Shown here one piece after another: positions 1-13,944 of a DNA stretch of 64,000 bases; the first letter of the stretch is position 1, and each line of letters starts with the position of its first letter. A program made the translations under genes and the position numbers. Source of the DNA: Mesodorylaimus sp. YZB2_4 (Eukaryota > Nematoda > Enoplea > Dorylaimida > Dorylaimidae); assembly GCA_030248295.1 (NCBI GenBank), contig JASANH010001265.1:248001-312000 (forward strand), written 5' to 3'. Under the pieces are notes generated by a model that was not told the DNA's origin, ran no database searches, and was given only the letters and a program-made list of their open reading frames with translations.

Positions 1-60
1 TGCGATGGGGAAAGCGGGGCAGCATTTAGTGAGGGTAGTTCTTCGTGCACAAAAGTTTGA

Positions 61-127
61 GCCTAAAATGGGAATCGAACCCTCGCCATGATTCTTGTAC
101 GCCGTGATACCGCTTGGCCACAGGGTG
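61..127 (-). other. tRNA-like sequence, probably a SINE head or tRNA remnant
   Basis: On the minus strand an A-box-like stretch (TGGCCAAGCGGTATCACGG) is followed about 30 nt later by a good B box (GGGTTCGATTCCC). The T arm can fold, but the 5' and 3' ends do not pair into a 7-bp acceptor stem, so this is not a convincing functional tRNA. Similar degenerate tRNA-like pieces occur elsewhere in the window. Confidence 0.4.
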
Positions 128-487
128 CATTGTTTCCCACAATCAGAGTCTCTGAATGGAATCAGCGAGATTGACGATCCTCCTTTGCAGGTTGATCACG
201 AAGAATTGTAATGGTCAATTGAGAAAGCCTAGACTCAAATTTTCGTAATTAAAATTTACGGGACTTCTTTAATTTATGCACTATTGATAACACTGTTATG
301 TGTGCACGGTCGTGATACCTTGGTCTAACATGTCGGTAAATGATGTGCTAAGAATTCGTTACTCGAGGAGGTTGTTTCTTGTTTTCTCTTCCATGTTTGC
401 CCGTCGTGATTCTATGAGGTTTTTGATTGTCTGAACTAAATACAATTTATAAAGTAGCAGTCTCCGCAACACTACGCCCAATCTAGC

Positions 488-2397
488 TTACAAGGAGAAC
501 ACTGCGCCTTGCCCAGTATTACCATCAAATACGAAAGTGTTATTCACAGGGACATACTGGTGCGTTATCAACTTGACTATTTCTTGTGCCGCAGCGCCGC
601 CCAAAAACGAAGCTATGGCGTGCACTTCGGATCCACCATATCGACACACTTCCTCCACAGCGTCTTTCAATTTGGGGATCTTGTCTTTGTGGCCGATCAA
701 CTTGACCACTCGACTTTCAACACGAGTCACCAGTTCGTCTTTGTCCCCATCGTCGTCCTTGGCGCACGGGTATCGACCATGGACACCAAAAAAATCCTCG
801 CATTCGGTCAAGAGCAAATACCAAAGAGCGTTTAGATTGGCTTCGTTTTCAAATTCTGCTAAAAATGGTTCATTTTTCATTCCGAAATCGTGTTCTTCAT
901 TCAAAGTTGAAGAATTTCTTATCAATCGTAGACAAGATGCATTCTTGCAGAATAGACGCGTTTCTGAAAATGGAATTTGACGTTGTAATTTGTTTGCGAC
1001 TTCTGATGCATAGGAATGAATGATGGACGTTTCCTCGTCAGCTTTTCTTATAAATATATTTTGCAATTTAATATAACGCTCTGAATCCGAGATCATGTCT
1101 GGCAGGACACCTCTGATCGGCAATCGACCGCGTTCCTTGACGAAACGATTGAGAGCGTTGCAAAGAAGCCAGAAATTTGAACTGGATGATGTTAAATTGA
1201 TGGCCGATTCATCGTTAAGAATATTTTTAGTCTCAAGCGGAACCACCGTTTCGGTCATTGCCGTATTGACGGCGTTGATGGCTTCCTGAAAATTTTCTTC
1301 GTCCAACATTCCTTTCTCGTCCGGATGACGCATGGAGAGTAAAATATCTTTCAACTCTCTCTTATCTTTGTAAGATTGCGGAAAAGCAGCTGCGTCGTTT
1401 TTTCGTTTACGCCAGGTCTCCAACGCCTTGAAAAGTAAAATCAAATACGGAGTGTGGCTGTGATCTTTGTGATTCATCGATTCCAAATCGGTCGATTCGA
1501 CTAATTGGACGAGTTCGGGGAACGGTTGATCCAGCATAAAATTGGGCAAAGGATTATCCGGATGTGCTTCAACAATTTGATGCTCTTTGACCAATTTGCG
1601 GATATAGCCGATCAATCCGTACGATTGGCCGATTACAAACGGGATGCCACGATTGAACAGATAGTCACCCAAAGACGATATCGTCGTACGTTTAAGATTC
1701 GTGCCAATAACCACCGTAAATTGATCAAAGATCGAAAATCCGTGTTGAGCAATGGCCTTCTCCGGAGAGAAATCTACGTGATGCCCTCGAACATCGGGAT
1801 TCAGTTCCTGAAATGAATAAATTTTCAGTTTTATAACTTTTACAACAAGAGATACCTTACTCGCAGCAGTTCGCAAGCCACCTTGGCGCGAGACTGTCCG
1901 ATGAATTCGCTTTCCAAGAAGAAATTTGCTCCAACATCGGATCCGGAAACTAATTCGCCATCGAAAATTGTAAAATCGCCAACGCCGGGTAGAATTAAAC
2001 TTTTCAAAATTTCGGTTCCAAGTGCTGTAGCATTTAATAAACAAACATGAGCTGCCTCTAACAATTCTTGTCCGTGATCACCCCACAAACGCAGTTGCCG
2101 ATCGTAGCGAATATTTTTTTGACTGTTATCTTTCGTTGTCGAGTCGGGTTCGACGAAATGATTTTTTGATTCGGGCGAATGAACTCCAATAATGCCGTAT
2201 TGTACGGCCGTCATTGTAGTCGAAACGGATATATTTCCGTTCGAAGACGAAATCGGACAAATATCGTTCGAAGGAATAGAATTTTCTTGTTGAGATTTCC
2301 AACGTTTTCTACTCGTTTCAGGAAGGCCAACCAAACTTTCAGTGGACGAATCGGAAGAGGCGGGAAAAGCAATTGAATGATTCCTCTTTTCGGACAT
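488..2397 (-). CDS. NAE1: NEDD8-activating enzyme E1 regulatory subunit (NAE1/APP-BP1)
   Basis: Two exons: 1861-2397 and 488-1807, joined across a 53-nt intron (GTAAGG...TTTCAG), giving about 618 aa with a TAA stop. The protein is the non-catalytic half of the heterodimeric E1 that activates NEDD8 for cullin neddylation. The family start, [16 protein letters not shown], is at residues ~95-110. It is followed by the Rossmann-like block ([29 protein letters not shown]) and, at the C terminus, [15 protein letters not shown] and [12 protein letters not shown]. All are typical of NAE1, and no catalytic Cys domain is expected in this subunit. The human protein is 534 aa. The excess is an N-terminal Ser-rich stretch of roughly 80 residues, so an internal Met may be the real start. 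IMPA1 begins 299 bp away on the other strand. Confidence 0.95.
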
Positions 2398-2696
2398 TGA
2401 AAATCTGCTTCTTCAAAGCTTCAACGAACGCCATATGCCGCTGATATTTCTAAATGTCACCCTGATTACGAGGAGGATAAAAAAGTTGTCTCAAAAACTT
2501 TGAGAACTGTCGCGCACTGCTGGGATATTTCGAAAATCCAGTCCAATTTGTCATAAGCAGTCAAATTAGAGCTTATCCCAGACTTGTGCTAATGGAAATT
2601 TTCGATTTTAGCTGATTGAAAGTCATTTTTCGAAGTTAGCTTCTCGCTGCTGGTCGTAGCATTTCGGACGGGTTTAGTCCTGGCAAGGAGCAAAGA
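2398..2696. promoter_or_regulatory. Divergent promoter region between NAE1 and IMPA1
   Basis: These 299 bp separate the start codons of two genes transcribed away from each other. Any core promoters for both must lie here or in their 5' UTRs. I see no clear TATA box. A GGGTTTAG stretch at about 2670 could be a 3' splice site upstream of the IMPA1 start. Confidence 0.45.
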
Positions 2697-4764
2697 ATGG
2701 CCTCCGATGGTGTTTTTTACGATGCCGTATTGAAACTAGTCTATGAAGCAGGGAATGTAAGTTATTTTCTGTTTTTGGTTTTGTGAATTTTGTACTAGGT
2801 TAGACTAGAAGAGGTAATGCTGTTTTCTTGAAAATTCCTCGTGAAGTGACGGATATAAAATTAGGACTTTTAAGTTTCGTGCACTTTTCTCAGCTCAATG
2901 GTTTTCCCCGGTTGTGTGCGAGCAATTCCTGGACTGGACACCAGTTCCTTGGTCAGGGGGGCTGCACTCTTGGCGGTCTCTCATACTGTCCGAGTCACCC
3001 ATTGATGCATGCTGTTGATGATCTCACAATCAGTCCATCACCAACTGTGGCATTGCAGGTTGTCCGCGAAGCTTACAATCGTCCAACCAGAGCCAATGTC
3101 ATGACGAAAACGAGTGCAGTCGATTTGGTTACGGAGACGGACCAAAAGGTGGAAGAGCTTTTAATTAAAGGTCTCTCTGCTCAATTTCCGGATCATAAGT
3201 AAGTAAGCGCTATAAATCCTCACTTGTTACGCTGGTGGTTATGGGAGTCCGAAAAGGTCCCGCTGAGGTCCCGGGGGCCATGTATTTTGAAAGGTGTCCG
3301 ACCCGTTGAACATGTTTTATTATAACTTTATTAGCTAGCTTCCTGTGCTAATTCTGTTTCTTTCCTTGTTCAGATTCATCGGAGAAGAGTCTGCAGCTGG
3401 TGGCCAAAAAGTGGAATTGACCGATGCTCCCACGTGGATCATTGATCCAATCGATGGCACTACCAACTTTGTGCACAGGTGAGAAGATAAATCGGAGTAA
3501 GTATGTCCAAGTGCGCTAGTTTTCTCCTTTAGATTGCCATTTATCGGGATTTGTATCGCGCTGTATGTCAAGAAGGAGGCCCAGATTGGAATCGTCTACA
3601 ATCCCATCTTGGACGAACTGTATAGTGCTCGAGTTGGCCAAGGCGCTTACAAGAATGGTTTCCCTATCCGCGTGTCTGGAACTACTGGTATGTGCTTACG
3701 GTTGCCATGACACCATAAACGTCGAGAGAGTGAGAAGTAGGAAACTGTGCGATCGATTGTTTTACTTGGTTAGACCTGAGGAAATCAATAATTATGCTTA
3801 CGATGGGAATACATTGCATCAAGTCGGTACCCGGCTGGTTGGATGTGGCCATGAAAAATAATCGAACCTTTGCAGAATCAGGAATTCACGGGTAATTAAT
3901 ATTTTCACGTGTTTTTGCAGGTTTAAATAGTGCAGTGGTTATGAGCACGATTGGTTCATCTCGTGCCGAAAATATTGTTCAGAATTTTTTAAACAATTTT
4001 CGCAGCCTAATGTGCGGCGGTGCGCAGGGGTGAGTGATTGAATGATGCGGGTCTTGGGACTCATTTTTGAGGGCTATTACTTGATAGGGGCCTTGTCAAA
4101 ACACTCTTTTGCATGTGTTTCTCACCCCGTGCGCCGCCGACTTTGTAGAAACGACCTCAATTTAATCTAATTCTGTTAGGGTTTTTCAAATTTTGCAAAA
4201 GATCGATTGAGATTTCTGTTCGATATGGACTAACACTTTTCTCCTTCAGACACCGATCGCTGGGCAGTGCTGCCATTAACATGTGCTACGTAGCGTCAGG
4301 CGGAGCTGATGCGTATTTGGAATACGGACTGCATTGCTGGGATGTAGCTGCTTCGGCATTGATCCTCAAAGAAGCTGGCGGCTGCAATATTGATCCAACA
4401 GGTGAATGGTGTGCCTCTTTTGTGGCTTAGTCTCGTAACGTGAGTTAGCTTGAGCGTGAGAGCTTATCTAGCTGGACACTTTTTGCGGGTCTGTGGCAAG
4501 TCTGGCGGAACTGGCGTAGGAGGTCTTTTCTGTTTTTACTTCCTGCCATCAGCTAGAAATCTATTGACTCGGTGGGCGTGCTTTTAGCGCGCACACATCC
4601 TCTCCCTCTCAATGACTTTGACCCTTTATACACTGGATACCGGTATCTTTTGTGTAGGTGCGCCGTTCGATTTGATGGCTCGTCGGATCCTATGCGCTGG
4701 TTCAGAAGAACTAGCTCAATCGATCGTCAAGATCATCGAAAATGTGGACATACCACGCGACTAG
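2697..4764 (+). CDS. IMPA1: Inositol monophosphatase (IMPA1-type)
   Basis: Seven exons: 2697-2756, 3059-3198, 3374-3478, 3533-3687, 3921-4029, 4250-4401 and 4658-4764. They join in phase to 275 aa (human IMPA1 is 277 aa). The enzyme hydrolyses inositol monophosphates to free inositol in the cytosol using Mg2+ and is lithium-sensitive in the family. The metal-binding motifs are present: GEES in exon 3, the signature [14 protein letters not shown] across the end of exon 3, and [11 protein letters not shown] in exon 6. The N-terminal [15 protein letters not shown] is also typical. Intron 1 (302 nt) contains a short open stretch that is not coding. The gene looks intact and functional. Confidence 0.95.
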
Positions 4765-5174
4765 AAATGCATCGAAATCTAAAAATTATGCTGGAAGTAT
4801 TACGTGGTGTTTGTGCCGTGATATCACTTCGAGTCTTGGTTCGCTAGTGTGGAGTGCTAGGCTATGTGATATGTTTAGTGTTATTGGGCAGAATAAGTAG
4901 ACTCGACTTGGTGCGCCAGAGGGTCGATTGGCTAGTCCCAGTTACGAGTATGAACGGGTCGTGTTCAGTAGAGCGTAACTTTAGACACTTAAACACTGGG
5001 GTAGATTGGCTGGGTGGTGACTGGAAATGATTGGAAACTATTATATATATATCGATTTTGAACGAGAAAGACTGAATAAGTGCATTGTATGGACGTCCAC
5101 GAATTAGCTGGCAGTACGGAGCACTGTACACGAATAGCACATGATTACACGATCGAGTCGTAGAACCGACCAAC
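4765..5174. other. Convergent intergenic spacer
   Basis: This interval separates the 3' ends of IMPA1 (+) and the receptor kinase (-). It has a short AT-rich TATATATATAT run near 5043 but no gene or recognisable element. Confidence 0.5.
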
Positions 5175-8100
5175 TTATCGGAAGACCATCGGTGGTGGCG
5201 GGAGTGGGTATATCTGCGTAGTGTACGTCCTTCCCGGTAGGACGGGGGTGTAGTACTCCTCCGAATCAGGCTTCATGAATCGAGTGGCCGGGTCCAGGGC
5301 GTACTTGTGTACGAGGTTCCTAATCCGAGTGACCAGGCTATAGAAGTCTGGTCTCTCCGCGGGGTCCGTCCTCCAGCACGATACTGTCAGAGCGTAGCTG
5401 AAACAGAGGGAGTGACTAGGACGCAGCAGGGGAGGTGCATCTGGGCTTACACTTCGGCGGGGCATTGGACAGGTTGCGGGAGGCGTTGACCAGTGTCCAG
5501 GAAGTCACGTAGTTTCTGGTTGCTAATGTCCGAATAGGGAACAGCGCCTCGGGTCATCAGTTCCCATAACAGGACGCCGAATGACCACTGAAAGCAGTGA
5601 GTCAGTAAGACTAGCCAGGTCAGCAGTCGCCTGCACCCACTCACCACGTCAGTCTTGGTATTGAATATACGACGATTATGCAGACTCTCCGGTGCCATCC
5701 ACTTGACTGGCAGTCTGGCATGGGTGTCCTCCATCAGATAATCTTTCTCGTACAAGTCCAGTGCTAACCCGAAATCGGCTACTTTCACAATACGATCGCT
5801 AGTGATCCTGAAATGACATCGTACCCAGACTCACGTCAGCACTGCTAAGCTGGTGGCCACAAAGACCATCCTTGACTTACATGCAGTTGCGGGCTGCCAA
5901 ATCTCTATGTACAAATTTGAGACTAGCCAAATAGGACATGCCTTGCGCCACTTGAAAAGCGAAGTCCAGTAGATCCATAACGGTCAAGGGCTGAAAATAG
6001 ACTAGGATTAATTTTGGGCACTTTCTGTGTGTTGTGTCAATAAAGGAACTACAATGGCACAATGCTCGCTTCACGCAGTGAGTCGCTGTCCAAAGGTGAA
6101 AAGGCGATTGTCAAGAAAAACACTGCACATTTGCACGGCTCACACCTATTTGCATTCTCATTGATTTCAGAGCATCTATGAAAACTGCGCTTGGATGGCA
6201 GGTGCCAGTCGGGACAATGTGTACATGCCCGGTCAATGAGATGTGGTACATGGATTTCGAAGTGCGTGTGCGCACAGGGCATGCTTACTATACAAAATGT
6301 GCATCACTCGCGACAGGTGGGCAAGGACTCTGTCTGTGTGTCAAGGAAGTCAACATGAGTGATGGACCCCCAGCTGTTGGACCATGCACATAAACATGTG
6401 ACCAGATAAGCTGCGCAGATCATGCGGCCCCTCCTAACATCACTCACCCGCCTGGGATCAGCCACATAAGTACGTAAATCGCCTTGCGCCATGAAAGGTA
6501 GGATGACCCAGGGAGTGCCGTTCCTGCTGATTGATATACCCAGCAATCGTAAGACGTGAGGATGATCGAAGTCCTTCATTATTGCGCCTTCGCGAAGGAA
6601 CTGCTCGACGGACCCGATGTCGCGAATTTTGTCACCTGAAACAGCAACCTTAGGTCAAAGGGCCAACATCAAAGTTCAATAAAATGAGCTCACTTTTCAA
6701 CGTTTTTACCGCGACTTGGATCGATCGTTGCGTAACCGGATCGCGGAGACGGCCTCGGTACACATGACCGAAGTAACCTGCAGGAAAAATTGTCAGGTCT
6801 GCTGCGCTAGACAGACATAAGATCAGGTTCCTGGGTACCTTTTCCGACTAAGTCTTCCAACAGCACCTGCTCGGACGGTACCAAAAGATCGATAATGGTA
6901 TTGCGTAGATCGTTGCTGATTTGAGACATGACACTGAATGCACGACTGCTGCCTGAAACGAACGAACCAGATTCTTATTTGTAATAGTCGAGTGTTTTGG
7001 CTCATCGTCAGCAGCCCTCCCGCCTGTGTAGGCAGGGCTATTGCAACTATTGCGAAAGGTGGACTGGATATCCAATTGATGGAACTGGATAAGGTTGGTG
7101 CGTGAAAAGAGAACATATTGCGTTGGGAAGGTTACAGGCTGAGCACATTGGTGTCAGGGTGACAGCAACATGATTGCACGAAGAGTATGCTGACGTAAGG
7201 TTCACCGAGCCAATCCGATCAAGCTGACCAGTGTGCCGGGACAAGGTTCTCTGCAGGCCCCCACCAACATGCCTACTTCCTGATTCATCCTGGTCACGAT
7301 ACACTTGTCCAATCGACAATCCCGATGTCTCGTCATCCGAATCGTCGTCGTAATCTGGAGGCGGGACCACGACCACTTCTCGCCTAGCAGTGCTGCGACA
7401 ATCGAACAAGGGATTCACAAAAAATTGATTGCAACTCATTGCCTTCCACAAGGCGTTTATAAAACGAGTGAACTTTTTGCGAGTCGTGAATCGATCGAGC
7501 AAAACTGATCGATAATCCGAGCTGTGTATACGACCACTCAAGAATATACTTCTCTTCTCGGGAGTAATCGGAAGAGGTACAGTTTTGAGCCAGAGTACAA
7601 TTCAGAGTGCGGACTCAAGGCAGACGAACGAATTTAAAAGTGTTCCAGAGGAATGAGAAAAAGTAAGTTTCGCTAGATTTGTTCACTAATTCCTTCAACC
7701 CGTCCTTCATCAATTCTGACAATTTTGATTAACGTTTGCAATGAGACTGCGCAGTGTGCTCCAATTCTGACGATTACAAAAAATTTCGGTGAGGAAGAGA
7801 GTAGTAACTAGGAGTAGGCGTGCGACCAACCTGCCGCGGGAACGGGCGGAGAGAAAGTGGAATCAGAGAGAAAATGAAAAGTAAACGAATCGAATACTGA
7901 ACCAGTCAGCTAGTGGAGTTTTGGTGAGAAGCCTGGTTTCAGGTGAACCAAACGATACGGACTGGCTGCAGTGACGGTTGGCGTCGAAACTAATTGTTGA
8001 CAGAAAACATTTTCTAGCCATGCGCGCTGACTCTGGCGCCAATGATGAATGGTAAAAAGTAAATAAAAGTTACAAAGTACATTGACATAGTCCGAACGCC

Positions 8101-8711
8101 ACATGGGTGTGGCATGTGGTGGGATCGGTTTATTGGAATGTTCTTTCGTGCATGCAAGTCGTGTGCACGCCTACATGCATTTAACAGAAAATTTTTTGTG
8201 TGCTAACATAGATTTACGAAATTCAAATAGTATTGAGCAGGTTGTCTGGGTGGGGCGAACTAAGGGGATCAAGGTAGATCGAATGGCAAAACCAGAGAAT
8301 ATCGGCACGGGGACTGCCAACGAGAGGACCAGGCATTGCGAGTACGAACTTACGGCATAGTAGTTACAATTTCATTTGGCACACGGAGTCTGTCTTACCT
8401 GTTCCCGACCCCCATGCTAATTCTGACTGCGCGTTACTCCGACGGCTGGCGTTGGCTTTGCGAGAACAGTAATAATATTGCAAGAATCCGGCCACAATGG
8501 CCACCGTGACTAGACCAAGGACAAAACCGACCACTAATAGGATGGTGTTGTTGTCGGTCAGGAAGCCACCACCGCCCACACCGATATTGGCGCTTCCGGA
8601 AGAACCCGCCTCGAGATCGCCGGCAACGCGCAGCCCTGATTGAGGAGTGCTGCCGATTGCATGGTGCCAAGGCGCATGAGGAGTCTGGAATGCAATGGAG
8701 GGCGGCGTCAT
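5175..8711 (-). CDS. MET/RON-family receptor tyrosine kinase, transmembrane and cytoplasmic part
   Basis: Clear exons, in transcription order: 6839-6952, 6694-6777, 6448-6635, 5881-5990, 5645-5807, 5451-5587 and 5175-5397, all phase-compatible. The kinase core has a glycine loop ([12 protein letters not shown]), the VAIK lysine (QVAVKTLK), [11 protein letters not shown] (KVADFGLA), APE (WMAPESL) and [14 protein letters not shown]. Two stretches, [18 protein letters not shown] and [11 protein letters not shown], fit MET/RON better than AXL or TYRO3. The tail has EEYYTPV and TTQIY tyrosines that could dock SH2 proteins. An exon at about 8400-8711 encodes a single membrane span ([20 protein letters not shown]) with basic stop-transfer residues. 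A juxtamembrane acidic exon lies at about 7200-7540 ([12 protein letters not shown]), with uncertain borders. No Sema, PSI or IPT exons were recognised upstream, so the ectodomain is missing or unread and the start at 8711 is only the limit of what I can support. Confidence 0.85.
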
Positions 8712-11700
8712 GAGTTTTCTAGACGTAAATTTGTGGACTGCCAGAGGACGCAGTGCTCTGCATGTGCGATAGGTTTACTGTAAGCAGTAGACCCCCTTTA
8801 GCCTAATGCACAGACGGTGTATGAGTGCACCCATTTTACTGCTGCACACTCTGGTCATGGGTGTCGTACTCAGCTCAGAACTGTACTTTTGCCTGTCAGT
8901 TTTTGCATTGTTGTATCGGGTCAGCCAAACAAAAACCTCAATTTCGTTGAACCTTCACCCTTTCCTGCGATTTATATAAATTTTTGAAAAAGTTCAACCG
9001 GGTTGTTATTTCAGGATATGCCAACGTCATTTAAACCAGTACATGGTCAACTCGTAAAGTTATACAGGTTTTCAAAAAATCCTATTTTATGATCAGTGCA
9101 TGACTAGGAAGCAGGGCCAGGCCGTGCAAAATTGAGTAAAAGGCAATAATACCAGGGTCACCAAGGACAATGTTCAATTGTAAAAATTGGATCGAGGGCG
9201 TTTGGGCGAGAATTAGCTGCGCTAGGCGCTCGATTTGGCATGAGGGCCATGGTATACATCAACGGTTGCCTCATCTAAATCTTCAATACGCAACCGACGG
9301 GGACTCGAATCATATGCTCGTTCGTCAGCCAGTCAGTCAGTGAGTGATCAATGGAGCGTACAAAACGAGCGTCCCAATGGCACATATTCCGTTACAATAG
9401 GCCACTTTGCCAATGCACATACTCGATCTTCCAAATAGGGCTGACAGTTGAAACGATAGTCGTATTAGTCATGCTACATTCCTAATTCGACACGGCCCCA
9501 TCCCCAACAAAGGTAGCAGTAATAAAAAAGTGCAATGGCTGCATTGTTGCTCCAATAGTTGCATTGCCCTCTGTGCAAATATGGACCAGTAAAAACATTT
9601 GAACAGAAATCGATTGATCACACAAATCACGAGGACTTGCCTCAGGAAATGGCGTTAGTGAGGACAAGAATGAAGTGGTTCCAGTTCTGTATTGCGAAGC
9701 AAGAACTCAAAAAAATCTCTCTACCTGTGGTGTATGTTTTTGTGGATTCAAGCAAGGTTTTGAAATGAGGCAATATCCACTGCTCAGTACACCACTACTG
9801 TCCTTTGGTTTGTGTTTCCTATTTTTATGTCTCGTGGATTTCATTACAGTGTACAAAACAACTTAGAAAGACATCAAAGCTACAAAGCCGATCGTTAGTG
9901 GCCGCATACTTTGTGCAGAGAGACCAGAAAACTAGTGATCGTTAGGCTCAATTGTGAAGTCAGATTTGAGAGCTGGCTACTCACGTCGTGGAAAAAAGAA
10001 ACACAAAAGTGTAGGGCGCGAATCGAAGCAAGCCTAGCGTGACTGAAGTTGGAAGCACGAAAAACTCATTCTAATGTAACTTTCTTAAATGCTACCCCAT
10101 TATCGAAAAGTGGTTATTTAGAAAATATAAATTGCGTTTTAAGAAACGTACGTGTTGAAGGTGAAAGTGAGCACGAGACTGAAAAATCCAAATAAAATTC
10201 CTTTCTTGTACCTACTTATTTCTGTTCGATAAAATGCCACATTGCATGCACGATTAAATTGCATTCTTCTGCGGTCATTAACCCGGTGCAGTGCGTGTAA
10301 GTGAGGCTCGTGTGCTGTGCACTCGCTCTGCCGTCGTACTTTGTGCTTCGCCCAGCCAGCATGGAACAAGGCTATTCAATTTCTCAGATTTCACGTGTGC
10401 AAAAAGAAGAAACGAAATTGGACTTCAGTCCATGCATGCCTTTAAGTCAGAATCAGTCACCAAAGGAAAGGTGTCTACTACGAGTAAAAAACCAGTTCGG
10501 TTTCCAAAATAAGAGAATCCGAGTAAGAGATATTTCTTATTTGAAGAATGGCTTTGCTGGGAAAATTTAGAAACACAACCAGATGACCAGATGGATAGCT
10601 GCTTTACAGCGCATGGTACCGTCTGGCACCTGCGTTACTTTACACTGCCCAGACTTTAAGTGGGAGCGAATGTTTAGTGGCAGGAGGTGCAAATGAGAAC
10701 CCGGTCACACTCACCGAAGTTATTTCGTTCTTTATAATAATAAAAGTCTCGTTCATATCTTCTACAATGCATGCGAATTAACTAGAACCCCAAGCTTCTT
10801 ATGGACGAAGAATAAAGCGCGAATAGAGAACTTTCATAAAGTTGTCCTCATGCACTCCAGGCGCCCAGCCGGAAATACTTTCCAGACACCAGGGCATGCG
10901 ACTCCCAATAACGGTCCTCCACTCAATCCCTTGTCGATACCTGAAATTTAAAAAAGGTACAACTTGAACGGGACAAAACCGCAATCGACATTGAAAGAGC
11001 GAGCGAGTGGCATCCGGAAGCTAACAACGCGCCTGCATACCAGATGGACATAAGTCGCGCAAGGACAACACGAGGGCATCCTCGTCCATGGCAGATGTGC
11101 GGGATTGGCCAGCCGGCGACGATCCTGCTCGCAGCTTTGACATACGCGGATGTCGGCTTGTGTGACGAACAAGCAATGGACTGGACTCGGCCAGACCATG
11201 GGTATGGTCCATCTGGGCAAACACGGTCCTGGCCAGTTGTACAAAAGCAGTGTAGCCCGCGCGAGCAGGTGGAGGAACTAAACGGTAAAACAGCGCAGTT
11301 GGTTCTCTGTAAACGCCGCACGACCAGTAAATGCGCTCCCTGACTGAGTCGAGAAAACTAGGCTACGCGAATGCATTCCTTACCGAACACGTTGTCGTCA
11401 TTGAGTTTGGTTTTTGGCGAATCCAAGAAATTTTCTGATCATTGCATACAAGTGTTAGAGACACTCTAGTGAACCCATAAATGGAGAAGTGGTGTGGGAG
11501 GGCAGGTCTGCTCTCGTATCACTTTTGCCCAAGGAAATATCTTAAACTATTTTCTTACCCGCTAGCGTAACACCAAACAACATCTGCCCCCTCAGGGGTG
11601 CACACAGGACTACAATGACAGAAAACGAGTGACAGTGGTGGACGATGTTGTGGAAGACCCAGTTTCTCGAATCCGACCAGTCGTGACCATTCGAGTGGCC

Positions 11701-13944
11701 CGCGTAAACAATGCCCAGGCAAGAGCAAAGGAAAAAAGCGCCTATAACTGGACTTCGGCGCGGCTGGCGAAAACGATCGCCACCTTCGCCCGAGGCTATT
11801 TGGGACGACGGGGGATGAGTCTCGGGAGAAAAGAAAATTTTCCTCGCACACGAAAGGTCGCCCTTGGAAAAAGTATGCCCAAAATACTCAGGTTACTCAA
11901 TCAGGCATCAAAAATGGAGGTGCCACTTTCGAGTCTATTCATTCTCTGCTGTCATCCGTGCAAGGCTGCTAGCCAGGGGAGAAAGGTGACGAAGATTTTC
12001 CTCGGATGGCAAAGAAAAGTCCTTCGGCACTCATGCAAAGTCGCTAAAAGGGGCCACAATGGAGTGCCTGCAATCTGGACCTACTCGAAAAGGAATGGGC
12101 ATAGTCGAGATTGCAGAAGGCGGCGCTGACCTCGAATAGACATCGGCTGTCCGATGGGGGCCTGGCCTCTACGTTTACCTTCGCCGCACGAAGGTGAGGT
12201 GCCGTTCGGGGCAATGCGCGACTGGCGCCAAGGCAAACACGAGCGGGTTGATGATCGTTTTATTCGCATGGTACCGATCGTCGCCCACTCCCTACATGGA
12301 CGAAAAGGGAATAGAGAAAGGCGGAGAAATTAACCCAAAGGGGGCCACTATACGATTCACTGGGTCGGACGGTGCGAGTCGGCACCCGTTTCGACAGATG
12401 TCCGCCCCTTTCTGCTGACGAGTGTGAACGGCAGGGATTCCCTTTCCTATCTTCACCTATCCGTGTCAACGTGTGCCATCGAGAACAAGGTGCTAACTAG
12501 CCACCGACACATGTACCACTGTCAAATACGCCAATGATCGACTCCCCCCTCACGAGTGAATGATGGAGGCTAAAATTACATTAAAAGCAGGTTGGTCCAG
12601 TCGAACCTTTCTGTCACAATAAAACATGCGGACTATCCTAAAATGGAAACGTTCAGCTTGAGGCGATTTTTAAGACGGACTCCAGTTTTGGAAGCAGGTG
12701 CGATAAACCCAATTTCCATTTTACTGCTCGTACCTGAATGCTCCAGGCCAATCATCTGGTCACTAGAGGCAGATGTCCGCTGCAGATATGCCCGCCCACT
12801 CCATACTCGACAATAACGAGGTGGTGTGTCATAGTTTCGACTCCATCCAACGATAGACCATGATCTGTGACCGTTTGAAAAAGTATGCAAATCGTCATGG
12901 AAAATACAGCCCATAAAACGAAACCCAGAATAACTTATTGTTGTACCCGCAACAACAAAACGGGCATTTTCCCAGTATGGTACAATAAGGGCATAAATTT
13001 TAGTATTTGAGGGTAACAGTGGCATAAAGAGCACTTTTTTCGTGCCACGTTTCGACCTGTACTTAAACCATGTGCCACTAATAACATAACCAGGGCCGGG
13101 GTAAGGGTGGAAAGTAAGAGTTTTATTTGAATAAACAAGCGATTTAGTCATTCACTGACCAGCAGCCTTTGAAATGTGTAAATATTTCGTTTTTCTTATC
13201 TCTATTTTGATCCAAGTTTAAACTTTTGTGCATTCACAAAGTTTTCAGTTCAACGACCTCTTCTTCTTGGAAGAATACCGAGACGCTCAGACAAAACGCG
13301 CGCAACGCACAGAATTGACAGAACGTCTGGTCGACTATTCGTCGTTGTGAGAATGGGCCGCATTCGTAACTAGAGCGAGTAGTATTGTTTTGAGAAGACG
13401 CTTATTTTTTGTACCAACACTTAACTGAGCCATAGCACTTTCTCGCTCGCGTCTGTTTCATGTACTGGACACACAGCAAGCAGATTAGCGAGATGGCAAG
13501 ATTAAGAATGACAAGAGGGACGGTTGAGGAATAGTCAGCGGCAGGATGAGGGCAGCGATGGTTGAACTCAAACATGTCATTGGAGTGGATGCAAAGCAGG
13601 GTCCAAAACTAGCCAAGTCTGTGGACTATCATTGATATATAGACTGATGAATTTGAGAACTGTGGTGGTTTGAGGGTTTCTTGAGAGTGGCTGTCAGGTA
13701 TTTCTTCATGCAAGCTGCTAGAATTCACAGTTCAACCCGCTGAAGGGGCCTTCTATCCGCATACAGGCCACCCCTCCACTCCACAGAATGATGTCCACGA
13801 GCGAAGACGCTAAAAAGCAAGGATATTGCAGGTTAAATTCTTTCGTTAGAATTTGTGAAATTTCTCGCTATCACAACGGCAACAGCATCAGGCAAAATCA
13901 GGGGCGACGACGTCCCGAAAGTCACGGCCGGATCGGCTCTAGAT

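Noticed and set aside
11629-12129. 166-codon plus-strand ORF
   Set aside because: It starts on a non-ATG codon, has no domain-like pattern and overlaps open frames on the other strand in a stop-poor stretch.
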